Source: Craterostigma plantagineum (taxonomy: Eukaryota; Streptophyta; Magnoliopsida; Lamiales; Linderniaceae). Taken from it: a DNA stretch of 64,000 bases. A program made the position numbers and the translations under genes. Position 1 is the stretch's first letter. Each line of letters opens with the position of its first letter. Positions 1 through 11,115 of this stretch are shown piece after piece. Where the stretch lies: assembly GCA_027422505.1 (NCBI GenBank), contig JAPQWV010000681.1, positions 62,001 to 126,000 on the forward strand, written 5' to 3'. The notes under the pieces were generated by a model. It saw only the letters and a list, made by a program, of their open reading frames with translations. It was not told where the DNA came from and did not search any database.

Positions 1-701
1 GTGACACTTTATGTCATTCTCATCTTTCTTTGCTCTATCCGAATAAATTTCCCCTCTTCATAGTGGGCGACTTAAAAATGGTTATCTGAATCCGAATTCG
101 TCAACGGCTGAAAGGCATATATAAATATCTCGGCAATTTACTTCTTACTAATGCAAAATCAAAACGATATTAAATTCTGATAACTGACTGGCAACTTAAA
201 AAATGCAATTAGTTCATAAAAATTGGCCAATATAATTATTACCATAGATCAAAACTACAAGAATCATGTGAGTTGGGTGCCATAAGGTTTTTCCTGGACC
301 AAGAATCATGTGATGCAGCATTGAAAAAAGAATAGATGAATGACCCATCGTAAGCATGAATGGTCAACATTCATTATGCCTTAGTGAACATTGAAAAAAC
401 TCTCTCTTTTCCACCATTAACGGTCATTGCCACCGAGATATTTGATGTCCCAAAAACAGGTAACACATATGTAACTTTACTTCCATATCAAGAAAACAAT
501 AAATAAATAAATAGCACATTTCAAGAATTCCATAAAATGTTAACATAGACATATAAACTTAAGACATCCATTTGGTTAGAAGAATTCGTGTCATTACAGT
601 ACATAAACCAACCTTTCCATGGAGAGACGTCTTTGCATTTGAAGGTCTGAGATTCTTCGGAAGGACAACAGAAAAATGGGTTTACCTTCTAATTTCGAGC
701 C
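1..701. other. Noncoding flank, probably AXR1 3' region
   Basis: AT-rich sequence downstream of the AXR1-like stop codon. It should contain that gene's 3' UTR and polyadenylation region. I see no coding frame, RNA gene or clear repeat. Confidence 0.4.
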
Positions 702-3700
702 TCAGAGCTTTAAAATCAGTGACTTGTGATCAATGCCACTGAAGATGAAAGTCCCATTCAATGGAACAAACTGCCCGGTGATGAGCTGCGTGTAAAAAGA
801 AAGAAAGAATATGACTCGAATCATCGAACTATTCGATCATTGTAGAAGATACTACAGCCAAAATGTACCCTCGAAAGAACTAACCTTGATTACTTCTTGT
901 GAAGCAATTCCTCCAATAAGGGCCGCCACTGCGTGGAGCTCTGAAGCACCGTAACGGCACATTTCATTGATAAGGTCTTCGTTTAAAGGCGAACCGTTGC
1001 AGCCCATATCATTGAGCAAGGAGACAGCTGTTGTTTTTAATCTCGAGATCTCCTCATCCATTGATCTTTAAGAAAAACATTTAGTTAGAATTAGGGGAGA
1101 TTCTTTTTACAAGTAAGAGGATTTTGATGTGCAAGTACCCATCGTATTGTCCGGGAAAAGAGTAGTAATTCGCATAAAAACGATCCACTGCACGTAGAAG
1201 TACGTAAAAGCCAGCAGCAATGCTGAATGTCAAAGAGGTTGTGACAGCTAGGGGTTAGTTATTGCATTGAAGATCAGTGCAGTAATTTTGAGGCACTGGT
1301 AATTTAAGATTGATATTTCACATTAGGGTACCTAAACTCTTCATCTGTGAGATACTTCTGCAGCTCTGTTAGAGATGGTGACTTGTACTCATCTTCCACT
1401 GAACGATATCGGCATACCTTAGAGATGTTAGAGAACTAGCATTAACTAATTATACATTTCTAGCTAAAAAAAAATAGAAATCTTTATGACTGACTTGTTG
1501 AGACTGATATAGTAAGGTGGAATAGAAATGATTTCAACCTTGATTTTCCTAGCATTTTTGCAGAAGCTTTTGATTGTAGTCTTTGAGATGCTATTTGGAT
1601 CCTTTCCAATCTCGTTCAAAGTTTTCCTCACGTATTGTTCCATAACATGAAAATCAGTCTCGGCCTTAGCCTGATAAATCTTTTGCAGGTTTACGTATAA
1701 TCTATAGCACACAAAAAATGTACCCACAAATCCGTCATAATGCTGAAGAAAATGACGTAACAGTAAGGTAAGTGGGCATTTATTTCATCACTAACTCGGT
1801 GGAAGATGTCATATCTGGAATTGAACCCTCGAGCGGTGCCTCACCACTGCCCTCATTGGCTATAAATTCCTGGATAGATCAAATGCTAAAATGAAACACA
1901 AAGGATAAAATAGTCAAAAGTCGACTATCAAATAATGACCTTTAGAGCTGCCACTAACACCCAAAAATCTGATGAATTAGAGTTCACTTCAGAGCACTTG
2001 TCAGCAATAATCTGCTGCAGGATGGGACCTGAGATTAAACAAAGAGATAAAGAGAATTGCTATTGAGGCACATCTACTAGTTCTTCAAGATTTCTGGGTT
2101 TTTTATGTTTATGAAAGGGTATTTACTGAGTCCTTGAGGAGCAAAGACTTTGAATGAAGCTTCCATGGCTTCTTTATAATTCCCTTCGTCAAAAGAAATC
2201 GTCTTGGACATGATCAGATCCTGAAACGTTCATCCAAAAAAACCATCCAGACCATTTCAAGTTAAAATTAAAGTGGATTTGAATTTCAACAATCAATGTA
2301 ATATACTGACATGAGCACCTTAAATTTCTTTTTCTCTTCTCTAGTTGATGGTAGGCTCCCGCCATGAGATTTAGCCCACTCTTCCGCTGCCTTTATGAGA
2401 ATGATAACATATGGAGTGTGTTTGTGCATCACAGGATCGGATGTTTCCAAATCAATTGTTTCTGCAAATCTGCAGAAAAATAAGATTAAACATTTAATTT
2501 TCTGATGCTATTTGATGCCCCATAAATGGATTATAGATAGTTCATAAAACGTGATTTCAAGTGTACTTAGGAAACGCTTAAGAGGATATGTTGGAAATAC
2601 TATAACTATGTTCATGTGGATTTCTAACCATTATACAGAGCAGCAGTGAAACCAATGAAGGATGAACGATCATCATATGCAAGAGATAAGTTTTGATAAA
2701 ACATTCGTTAATGAAATTAAACCTCTTGAGCTCTGGCCAAGGGTTATTAAGCCGAAGATCATCAAGAAAATGGTCTGGTTTTGACTCAATTACACAATGT
2801 TCCTGTCAAAATTGAGGATATAGGTTACGCCTTCAGATCTAGATGGTCGAACTAGAACAATGGTAATGATTTAGTACATTTCCAAAAACTTTTGCTTCAT
2901 CGAAGCTATCTTCAGAATGTAGACAAAATGGTCCCATATATTACCTTCACACTGATCCGAATAAAGCCAGTAAGACCATATGAACGTGCAAATATCAAGG
3001 GTACATTTGCATCCCGGCAGATTCTATCAAGTTTCACCATCGAACCTTCAACAAGCTACATAAGTAAGGCAAGAACCGATCATTAAGACAGAGTTTAAAA
3101 AGTCCAAAAAGGCAAGAAACATGTGAACTCATACCTGTGTGGCGATAACCAATGTAAACTGCGAAAAGAACGATGGGTTTGACTCAATTAATGCTTCTGG
3201 ATTCTCCTCAACAAACTTTGCATCTATTGCATCATTCAACTCTTGCAGAAACGCACATACAGTTTTGGCCTTCGACTGGCCAACACTAGGCTCGTCCACT
3301 ACATAGAGCATCACGATACAAAAGTAACTTCCAAGTATTCTAATAATAGATTATGTAAAGAACAGACAAATATGGCATAGACCCAAGTGCAGATTAATAA
3401 CTACAAACATTAACAGAGCAAAAAACCGCAGCATTCGAATTGGACAAAATGAAAAAAAAAAAATGCAAAATACTGAAGCAAATAGACTATACCGAGAAAA
3501 TTATTTCCAAGGTCTCCAATTTCAACTTTAGAGCCATCAACAACTGTAATACTACCAACACCACCAAGAACTAGGTTTTTCAACGTCTCAGAGCCCGTGG
3601 GTCCGCAATTCAACAAGCATATGCTTGATTTCTCGAGCGCTGCTTGCCCTTGTTCGCCCCATATCCTGAAGAAACAATGGAGCTGGTCAGACGGAAAACA

Positions 3701-3795
3701 GCGAATTCATAGGACATACAATAAAATCTGGACAAAAGATCTATGCTTCTACTTCACCTTAGTTGACGATCGTATTTGATTTTAGGTTCCGCCAT
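702..3795 (-). CDS. AXR1: NEDD8-activating enzyme E1 regulatory subunit (AXR1-like)
   Basis: This is the regulatory half of the heterodimeric E1 (with ECR1/UBA3) that activates the ubiquitin-like protein RUB/NEDD8. NEDD8 is then placed on cullins, which activates SCF ligases including the auxin receptor complex. The start ATG at 3795 opens a frame beginning [13 protein letters not shown], the usual AXR1 N-terminus. The next exon carries the adenylation-like core with [15 protein letters not shown] and [18 protein letters not shown]. Further exons read [18 protein letters not shown] and [10 protein letters not shown]. The last exon ends [15 protein letters not shown] followed by TGA at 702-704. 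The gene has many short exons. The catalytic cysteine is expected in the partner subunit, not here. It could be AXR1 or its paralogue AXL; the family call is secure. Exons between about 850 and 3100 were not all joined by hand. Confidence 0.93.
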
Positions 3796-4080
3796 TGAGG
3801 ATTTCGCTTGCTTGATACGCACAGCGAGCAAAAGATTTTCAGGTGGGTTTTAGTTCACTTTGTGATATTTCAATATGAACCCCAAAGTCTCACTAATTTA
3901 TATTTCAACACCATTTTATAATTTATTTTTCCTTTCTCCTCGTTTGATCCATTTTATATTAGTGCAAATTACTAGTGAGGCCCAATTCATATATTCAATT
4001 AGATATAAGGACCCATGTAAGTTTCATTTATATATAAGGATCAAATTTAAGTTTTATTTAGAGAAAGAGACTCATGTGTT

Positions 4081-4222
4081 ACGACGGAACCATGAAGTGT
4101 TACCACAGACCCATGAAGTGTTAGCACGGACCAATGAAGTGTTACCACCCATTAACTGTTACCACAGATCCATGAAGTGTTACCACGACCCATGAAGTGG
4201 ATTGGGGAACCATGAAGTGTTT
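4081..4222. repeat. Degenerate 21-bp tandem repeat
   Basis: About seven imperfect copies of a unit close to CCATGAAGTGTTACCACAGA. One copy is shortened and one has lost the central CATGAAG. The following text (GGGTCCTTAA, then TCTGACAGGG) recurs near 4714-4750 after two weak copies of the unit, so the block seems to exist twice about 0.5 kb apart in the same orientation. Confidence 0.75.
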
Positions 4223-4619
4223 CTGAAAAAAATGGGTCCTTAACACTATGAATTTTCTGACAGGGGTCCGAACTCTAATTGAAACTTAAATGGGGGCCTT
4301 AAACGTAAATGCCCCTTTATATTAAGGGTGGAGGGTTATGATAAACCGACAATTGATCTGTAGCAATTGATCAATCAGATTTTTGTACATTTATTAAAAT
4401 TAAAAAAGACATGTTAAACCACGTACATTTCATAACCTCATAATAACTACCAAATTCTATTTAAGTACATTCCTTACCAAAACTATATAATAATAATTAA
4501 CTTTGAATTATTGCATGCAAATACTAGTAGCTCGTCATTTATCAAATAAATCATTCATAAAAGTATTAAAAATAGTTTCCAGGACCTTTAAAAATTAACT
4601 TCGTAAAATTTAACTGTTA

Positions 4620-4810
4620 TAAAGTGTGTATGAATGTTATCGGATGATCTACATACAATGTACTGTTATTGTGGGAACAATGAATTGTTACTGCAGACCA
4701 ATAAATTGTTACTGAATAATCGGGTCCTTAAAACTAATCTGACAGGGCCTGAACAAAATTTCAGAACCTGGGGACTGAACAAAAATTTCCCCTTTATCAA
4801 ATCGGGGTCA
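4620..4810. repeat. Diverged second copy of the 4.1-kb repeat block
   Basis: Contains AATGAATTGTTACTGCAGACC and a second related unit, then CGGGTCCTTAAAACTAATCT and CCCCTTTATC. These match, in order, the end of the 4081-4222 minisatellite and its downstream flank up to about 4320. Divergence is high. Confidence 0.45.
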
Positions 4811-4891
4811 CTCATCGGGACAATACTAACAAAAGAACAACCTTAAAAACCCTAGGTAGCTAGCAAAACCTCCCTCCTTAGGAAAAAAATC

Positions 4892-5755
4892 CTAATTGAT
4901 CCTCGACTTTCGAAGCTCGAAACGACACACGGGGCAAGTCTTAATCCTATCGATCCAACCCAGTATGCAAAACCCGTGAAAGAAATGCGAACAAGGCATG
5001 CCCACGACAACCTCCCCGCCCCTCATATCATTCAAGCATATCGAACAACAATCACTCCTCGTTAGGGTTTCCTCACCTTCATCATCATCCTTTCTTACCT
5101 CGACGGACTTCAATCCAAGGAATAAATCGCCCTTCTTCTTCCCCGACGACCCCATGTAAAGCTTAAATAGAGCATTCCTAGCCCGACGAAAACAACCATC
5201 GCCACCCAACTTTCCAATCTCCTTTAGGTTCTTCCCAAGCCAATCGCTCATATTATTATCACGACGTTCCAAGGCAGCCACGGTTAGGGCATCGATCACC
5301 AATCGTTCGTCCACGATTAGGCTTACCGTTTTTACTACGTATATCTCAATCCTGCGGGCGGGCGTTGACCCGTACGGGGCGACCCGCGAAAGGCGGGTCG
5401 AGATTCCTTCGAAGTCTTCTGATTGGGAGGGTTCGTCGGGGCATAGCCATAACACGGTTCGATTTTCTAGGTCGAAGGGCAAGTCGATTTCCTTTAGTAG
5501 TAAGGTGGAGAATATGGCCCGACGTTCGGGCTCGGTGGCCTGCACGAAGGCCCGACGGCTCAAGGGTTTTGTGACTGTCCAGCCGTCGTCTAGGGCTCCT
5601 TTTTCGATGTCTGAGGAAGTATGAAAATGTAAGCTTACGTTTACTTCGATTAATAACTCGTCGTCTTCTTTATTACGGTGGTCGTGGGCGGCGTGTAATA
5701 ACGGGATGGAACTGGCGAATATTCCCACGGTGGTAAGATGATCAGTTTCCGCCAT
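4892..5755 (-). CDS. RING-H2 finger protein, probable E3 ubiquitin ligase
   Basis: A single-exon protein of 287 residues starting MAETDHLTTVG. Only the C-terminus is recognisable: a canonical C3H2C3 RING-H2 finger at about residues 237-277 (CSIC, then CSHFFHGFC, then CPVC), which binds two zincs and recruits an E2 enzyme. The first ~230 residues have no domain I know; they include an acidic KDDDEGEE stretch just before the finger. I see no transmembrane segment or signal peptide, so it is probably soluble. The frame stays open 22 codons further upstream, but the only start there is TTG, so the ATG at 5755 (G at -3 and +4) is preferred. The substrate is unknown. Confidence 0.88.
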   Translation of the reverse strand: MAETDHLTTVGIFASSIPLLHAAHDHRNKEDDELLIEVNVSLHFHTSSDIEKGALDDGWTVTKPLSRRAFVQATEPERRAIFSTLLLKEIDLPFDLENRTVLWLCPDEPSQSEDFEGISTRLSRVAPYGSTPARRIEIYVVKTVSLIVDERLVIDALTVAALERRDNNMSDWLGKNLKEIGKLGGDGCFRRARNALFKLYMGSSGKKKGDLFLGLKSVEVRKDDDEGEETLTRSDCCSICLNDMRGGEVVVGMPCSHFFHGFCILGWIDRIKTCPVCRFELRKSRIN

Positions 5756-7091
5756 TGCGATCGATGGGTAATAGAGATATGATGATACTGTGGTTATATA
5801 TGATCTTAATTTGAGAAACAATAATTAAAGACGAGTCCTTTCCTTCATAATCTCCGTGTAAATCGGATTTTGGATACGTATCTATGTTTGAATTTATTGG
5901 TAATTGACGAGGAAAGAGGAAACTAACATCTTGCTACCTAGATAGTTTCCTATGATATTTGCTTGAAAATTTAAAAAGTAATGCATGATAAAATATTTAA
6001 AATTACAATTAACTTGAACGAAAGGACACAAATGTTTATATTATACTATAGTTTGATTTTGCTTAGAGCATCTCCAACAGCCCCTCATATCTGGCGTTGG
6101 ACTCCATATATGGCGAGAAGTCATCTCCAATCGTCCTCTAAACGCCACGCTATTGGTGGCGGGTGCTACAGTGCCCCGCTATATATTGCGGGTCACTGTT
6201 CACCCGCTATCCCTCTTTCTTATTTTTTTTGTTTTTTTATGTGCAATTAGAAATAATTCTTTAATGAAATAATTATTGTTAAATTAAATCTGTTTCCATA
6301 TTTTATTCATGTATGAAATAAATTAATATTTAAAAACTTAATTATAATGATAATTGAAATATATTGAAAACATTGGTATAGAGTTTATTGAAAACATTGG
6401 TGTAGAGTTTAAATTATAATGATAATTTAAATATTTTGAAAATATTGGTATCATTGATAATTTGAAATCATTAACTAGATATTAAATATAATATTAAATA
6501 AATAAAATAATGAGAGTATTGGGTTTAGAGGAAAATATAGAGGAGATGGTTGGAGTTGTCGGTATTGTTTAAACTGTATGTATAGAGGAATTTAATTGTA
6601 GCAAAGTTATATGTAGAGTGGATGATTGGAGATGCTATTACACTCGTAACATGGTGGCTTTGTATGTAAGAAAGGATTAAATATTAATATAGGAGCAATT
6701 TGAAACGATAGTACACATCACCTCTCCATGCAGGTCAGAGAAACGGCAGTATTAATTGTTGATGGAATGTCTAATTGTTGTACGCCACCTTCTTCCGTAT
6801 TGGAAGTCTAAACATTTCTTGGAATTATATTACCTGCAATTATGTCGGAATTCTAAAAGGAGATGCATCCATCCAAACATTAAAAGAAGAGAAATTACTA
6901 GTCGATAATAAATAAACCCAAATTTAAAACAAAATCAACAATAAAGGCAAAAGAAAATCCATATTAAAGCAGAGTAAAATCGGAATTGTATGCGTCGATT
7001 CATATTTCCAAGTCACATTAACAAAGTGTAAACTGATTAAAGCTCAAGACTTTTTATACCATCATCGCCTTCATCCTTGCTTCTCTGTACC
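5756..7091. other. Divergent spacer between RING-H2 and GH81 genes
   Basis: Carries the 5' flanks of two divergent genes and a 572-bp MITE at 6066-6637. The rest is AT-rich with no supported gene. Confidence 0.5.
6066..6637. mobile_element. MITE, Tourist/Harbinger-like
   Basis: Starts GAGCATCTCCAACAGCCCC and ends with the inverted match GATTGGAGATGCTA. Both ends are flanked by TTA (6063-6065 and 6638-6640), the target duplication typical of PIF/Harbinger insertions. The interior is AT-rich, has no transposase frame, and repeats motifs such as GAAAACATTGGT twice. The terminal motif GAGCATCTCCAAC is common in plant MITEs. Confidence 0.75.
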
Positions 7092-9260
7092 ATGTCCCAG
7101 CCTCCTCCGAAAAGACAGCGGGAGGAGCTATCAAAGTCACCGCCGTCCTCGACGGCGATTCGCCGTCGCTCTCAGTCGCCACCACCCAGATCCGCAATGT
7201 CTGCGCCGCCGCTGCGCCGTCCCTCTCACCTTTTTCCCAGAGCCCAATCAATAGCCATGCCCTACCCATCAGCGTTTGCGCCCCAACTTCACAACAAGCC
7301 ACTGCCCACGCACTCGTTCTTCCAAAACTACGTGTTAAAGGGACACGAACCAGAGTATATCCACCCCTATTTGGTCAAATCATATGACGCGAAGCTGACC
7401 ATTTGCTATCCTCGAATGTTCAAGAACTCGTCTGATGTAGGCCCTGTTTTCGCCAGCAATCTTGCCATTTCTGCCAAGGATAGACCATACCGATGGCGAT
7501 GGTACGAACCACGCCATGTTGTGTCTGCTTTTAGTGACCTAAGCGTCACGCTAGACTTCCCCGCGTGTCATCTCAAGTTCCTCCTCGTTAGAGGGAGTCC
7601 ATATCTGACGTTTAATGTGGAAAACAGAGTTGCACTGTCTATATCGACTGAAGACGAAGTCGTTGAACTGAGCCCCACCAATTTTTGCACGAAGTATGTT
7701 ATCAAGCTGAGTAACAATCAGGTGTGGTTGCTCTATGCATCGACTCGCATCTATTTGAGCATGGAAGGTCGTAGAACGATAATTGCTGATGATTTCGTTG
7801 GTACGATTAGGATTGCTGCATTGCCTAGTGGCGATATGAAGTACCAACCCATTCTTGATCATTACAGCACTTGTTATCCCTTGAAAGGAGATGCGCATTT
7901 CACTCGCCCTTACTGTTTAGAGTATAGATGGGATAAACAAGGCTGGGGAGAGCTGTTAATGCTAGCACATCCCCTCCATGCGAAGCTTTTGTCCCAAAAA
8001 GAGAGCTCGGTAACCGTCCTAAATGACTTCAAGTACGATAGCCTCGATGGTGAGCTCGTCGGCGTTGTTGGAGATTCGTGGGTCTTAAAGACTGATCCCA
8101 TATCGGTGACATGGCATTCCATCGACGGTGTTGATGAGATTGGACGCTCTGACATAATCGAAGCGCTCATTAAGGATGTCCAGGCGTTGGATTCTAGTAC
8201 AGTAGTTGAGTCTTCGTCTTATTTCCAAGGAACACTGATCTCCAGGGCAGCGAGGCTGGCTTTGATAGCAGAGGAAATAGGATATGTAGAAGTGTTCCCA
8301 GCAGTAACAAACTACTTGAAAGAGATGATCGAACCTTGGCTGAACGGTACTTTTGGTACTAACGGTTTCTTGTATGACTCAAAATGGGGCGGGCTCGTGA
8401 CCAAGCAAAGCTTGGACCACTCGAAGTCTAGTTTTCCTTGTGGAATATATCACGATCACCTTTACAGCCTCGGATCCTTTGTATATGGGATTGCTGTCCT
8501 GGCGAAGATCGACCCAGCCTGGGGAAGAAAGTACAGGTCGAAATCCTACGCCCTGATGGCAGATTACATGAACTTAAGCGCCCGGGGAGACGCAGATTAC
8601 ACGCGGCTGAGGTGCTTCGACTCGTGGAAGCTGCATTCTTGGGCTGGCGGGCTCACTGAATCTCCATATGGCCGCCATGCGGAGAATTCAGCAGAATCTG
8701 TAAATGCCTACTACGCAGCTGCCTTGTTGGGATTAGCCTACAGGGATTCGAAACTTTCCTCCTTAGCCTCGACTTTGACAGCACTTGAAATCAAAGCAGC
8801 ACAAACATGGCGGCACATGAAAGAAGGAGATAGGTTGTATCCATCTGAATTTACTGGCTCAAGTCGGCTTGTAGTAACTCTACATGCTAGTCTCAGAAGC
8901 AATGGGAATGAGCCCCTAAGGCCGCGAAGGGAGGCGAGGGTTGGCCTCCAATTGCTGCCTATTACGCCTGTCAGCCAAGTTTTGTTCTCTGATGTTGAGT
9001 TTGTGGTGCAGCTTGTGAGATGGATATGGAATGTTTTGGTCAGCGAGAAGGTTGAAGACGATTGGAAAGTGTCTGTGTATGCTTTGGAGGCGATTGACAA
9101 CAGAGATGGGGCTTTGCGCAATGTGAGGAGTTTGAGTGGTTATGGTGATGGAAACTCGCTTACCAATCTGCTGTGGTGGATCTATGGCAGAGGACGCAAT
9201 GGCAGCGATGACGATGATGACGATGATGATGATGATGATGATGATGATCGTGGGGTGTAG
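7092..9260 (+). CDS. GH81 endo-1,3-beta-glucanase
   Basis: A single-exon protein of 722 residues, the expected size and gene structure for plant family 81 glycosidases, which cut 1,3-beta-glucans such as callose or fungal wall glucan. Family signatures in order: the N-terminal LPTHSFFQNYVLKG and YIHPYLVKSY; LYDSKWGGLVT; GIYHDHLYSLGSFVYGIAVL, which holds the conserved Asp-His cluster; and HAENSAESVNAYYAAAL with both conserved glutamates of the active site. It ends SLTNLLWWIYGRG plus a run of 14 Asp. The N-terminus is Pro/Arg-rich (PPPKRQREE) with no obvious signal peptide, so secretion is uncertain. TTG codons upstream are not used; the ATG at 7092 is chosen. Confidence 0.92.
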   Translation: MSQPPPKRQREELSKSPPSSTAIRRRSQSPPPRSAMSAPPLRRPSHLFPRAQSIAMPYPSAFAPQLHNKPLPTHSFFQNYVLKGHEPEYIHPYLVKSYDAKLTICYPRMFKNSSDVGPVFASNLAISAKDRPYRWRWYEPRHVVSAFSDLSVTLDFPACHLKFLLVRGSPYLTFNVENRVALSISTEDEVVELSPTNFCTKYVIKLSNNQVWLLYASTRIYLSMEGRRTIIADDFVGTIRIAALPSGDMKYQPILDHYSTCYPLKGDAHFTRPYCLEYRWDKQGWGELLMLAHPLHAKLLSQKESSVTVLNDFKYDSLDGELVGVVGDSWVLKTDPISVTWHSIDGVDEIGRSDIIEALIKDVQALDSSTVVESSSYFQGTLISRAARLALIAEEIGYVEVFPAVTNYLKEMIEPWLNGTFGTNGFLYDSKWGGLVTKQSLDHSKSSFPCGIYHDHLYSLGSFVYGIAVLAKIDPAWGRKYRSKSYALMADYMNLSARGDADYTRLRCFDSWKLHSWAGGLTESPYGRHAENSAESVNAYYAAALLGLAYRDSKLSSLASTLTALEIKAAQTWRHMKEGDRLYPSEFTGSSRLVVTLHASLRSNGNEPLRPRREARVGLQLLPITPVSQVLFSDVEFVVQLVRWIWNVLVSEKVEDDWKVSVYALEAIDNRDGALRNVRSLSGYGDGNSLTNLLWWIYGRGRNGSDDDDDDDDDDDDDDRGV
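9207..9248 (+). repeat. GAT/GAC trinucleotide repeat in GH81 coding tail
   Basis: Fourteen consecutive aspartate codons (mainly GAT, with two GAC) just before the GH81 stop codon. This is an in-frame microsatellite and likely to vary in length between individuals. Confidence 0.9.
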
Positions 9261-9492
9261 ATCAGTCGAGGAAAGAACTGCAGCTGGTTTAGATATTGCT
9301 ATGAATGATTGAGTTCTTGATGGATAGCATTGTAAGAAATCTCTGTTTCGGTGTCTTTCTTCTTATTTTGCCTGTGTAGTAAGTAACTCTGTTTTTTGTC
9401 TGACTCTGCTCACTAATTGTTCACCTAATGATGAATATGGTAATTTGTAACTGTTGTGCCGTTGAGATCCTATTTCAATGTACTATTAATGT

Positions 9493-10183
9493 GCTAATCG
9501 ATCTAACCAATTTGAGCTATCGGATGCTCAAATCAGCTCGAAATCGCATCGAAAACGTCTAACAGCTTCTTTTAACGTGGTTCGGCCTGTTCAGCCTACA
9601 TCCACGGATCAACGAGCCTCGTTACGTATTACTCACAACACGAAAAGTACAGCACTCACGTACAACTTTCGTGACTCTGAGATTTTCACTCTACAGAAAC
9701 TTATGAGCTAAGATGATGGGTCGAACTAGTATAGCTGATATTTATACACTGATGTTCAACACATGATTAATCAGAGCCGTTCACCTTAATCTGATCCGTC
9801 GTCTCCTAATGTGCCACGTTGCTTAATGCGTGATGAAGTAGAAATCGTGTGACAACTCTATAAGTGAAGTATCACTTTCATCATAGACCGTCCGATTCTG
9901 ATCTTGCGGCTGAGATTCGTCATCTGCGTGCTTCTTCTAATCTCAGCCATCCATCATGTTCGCGCCTCATCTGACGATCATCGTTTAATCTCGCTGCTTC
10001 AAATCTGAGCTCTTAGATCGCGCGCCAATCGATCGGACGGCCCCTGAACGTCGCAATTCTTCAGATATTATCCTCAGTTCAGCTTCAGCTCTTCACAGCA
10101 GTTCGACCTAGCTGCTTTCTCCGGCGACTTCCGGCGACTCCGGCGAGGTGATGGCTCGCTAGTCCCGACAGTAACTCAACATC
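9493..10183. repeat. LTR-like or other dispersed repeat, unclassified
   Basis: This stretch is less AT-rich than its surroundings, lacks a long ORF, and contains ACGTGGTTCGGCCTGTTCAG followed by CATCCACGGATCAACGAG, wording I associate with plant retroelement LTRs. Read on the minus strand it would begin TGTTGAGTTACTGTCGGG and end GATTAGCACA, a TG...CA layout. I could not find a matching 5-bp target duplication, and both borders are tentative. Confidence 0.35.
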
Positions 10184-10398
10184 ATTGTCATTACCAACAA
10201 TTCTATGGACAACCACCTACTTGAAGAAGGATAAAAGTTCAACTTTTCTGAGAGTACTCAACATTACAACTGCACGGCAATTATATTCAAGAAAAAATAA
10301 TAAAACCACACTAAAAAACCTATTAACAATAAAAAGAAAAGAATCTTCGGTGGTTCTTCTTTGAAGGCTTGGAAAATCCCATGCTATTATTACGACCC

Positions 10399-10848
10399 TT
10401 AAACTCTCTCCATCCTAATGACATGGATCAAGAAATCCGCCCATGTGCATTTCCAAGTTTAACGCTCCCAGCCAGCACCATCTCCTCGCCGGCGCCCGCC
10501 GTCGTTCCACTCTCCGCCCTCGAAGTGCGACGGCGCGAACGTCCTCAGAAGGACTGTTCCCTGAACTCGCGCGGACGGTTCAGCGCCTCGAACGGCGTCC
10601 TCAGCGCAGCCTCCGACGGTGGGGCGGGCCTCCGAGGTGGTAGACGGCGGTGCGGGTGAATCAGTGGCCACGACGACGTAGTCGAAGGGGTCGGCCCACG
10701 ACGGCTCGGGCTCGTCGAGGTAGAGATTGAAGAGGTCGGTGTGGGTCGGGCCTCCGGGTTTCGCTCGGCGGATCGGGTCAGAAACGGAGCCCAGTAGAAG
10801 GCGAGGGTGAAGTTGTAATTTGAGTTGTGCCACCGTTTGTAGTCATGT
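10399..10848 (-). pseudogene. TBL-family (PC-esterase) pseudogene fragment
   Basis: Minus-strand pieces resemble the C-terminal half of trichome-birefringence-like polysaccharide O-acetyltransferases, but lie in different frames with internal losses. In order: DYKRWHNSNYNFTLAFYWAP; then, in another frame, GGPTHTDLFNLYLDEP and FDYVVVATD, where a family member continues into its GHWF-type motif; then LRTFAPSHFEGGEWNDGG; and finally WADFLIHVIRMERV with TAA at 10399-10401. The region is strongly GC-rich between AT-rich repeats. No single frame covers it and there is no N-terminal TBL domain, so it is a decayed gene copy rather than a working gene. The family assignment rests on remembered motifs. 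Confidence 0.7.
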
Positions 10849-11115
10849 TATCCGGCAATTACCCCGTGCAATGCAATGTACCGTGTTAACTATCTATAGT
10901 CATGTTATCTTAATTAAATAACTATTTACAGTGGTAGTGTGATAGTGAATAGTCTTCGTGTTTTTTATATTTATATTTTAATTTATTACAATTAATTATA
11001 ATGGACACGTTGCATCATTTGAGGACACATATATTTGCATAATACTACTCCAATGCCGTCAATGATAATAGCAAATCAATCACACTGAACTTTTTTCAAT
11101 CCAAATTTAATTTTT

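Larger units (their letters stand above)
3796..4891. other. Spacer between AXR1-like and RING-H2 genes, with repeats
   Basis: AT-rich sequence that should include the AXR1-like promoter and the 3' flank of the RING gene. It holds a degenerate 21-bp minisatellite (4081-4222) and a diverged relative of the same block near 4620-4810. No gene is supported. Confidence 0.5.

Noticed and set aside
5756..5821. N-terminal extension of the RING-H2 protein that looks like a leader peptide
   Set aside because: The frame there begins only with TTG; no ATG exists upstream, so it is more likely 5' UTR.
10369..10659. Two plus-strand frames in the GC-rich patch
   Set aside because: Antisense to the TBL remnant; composition alone keeps them open.
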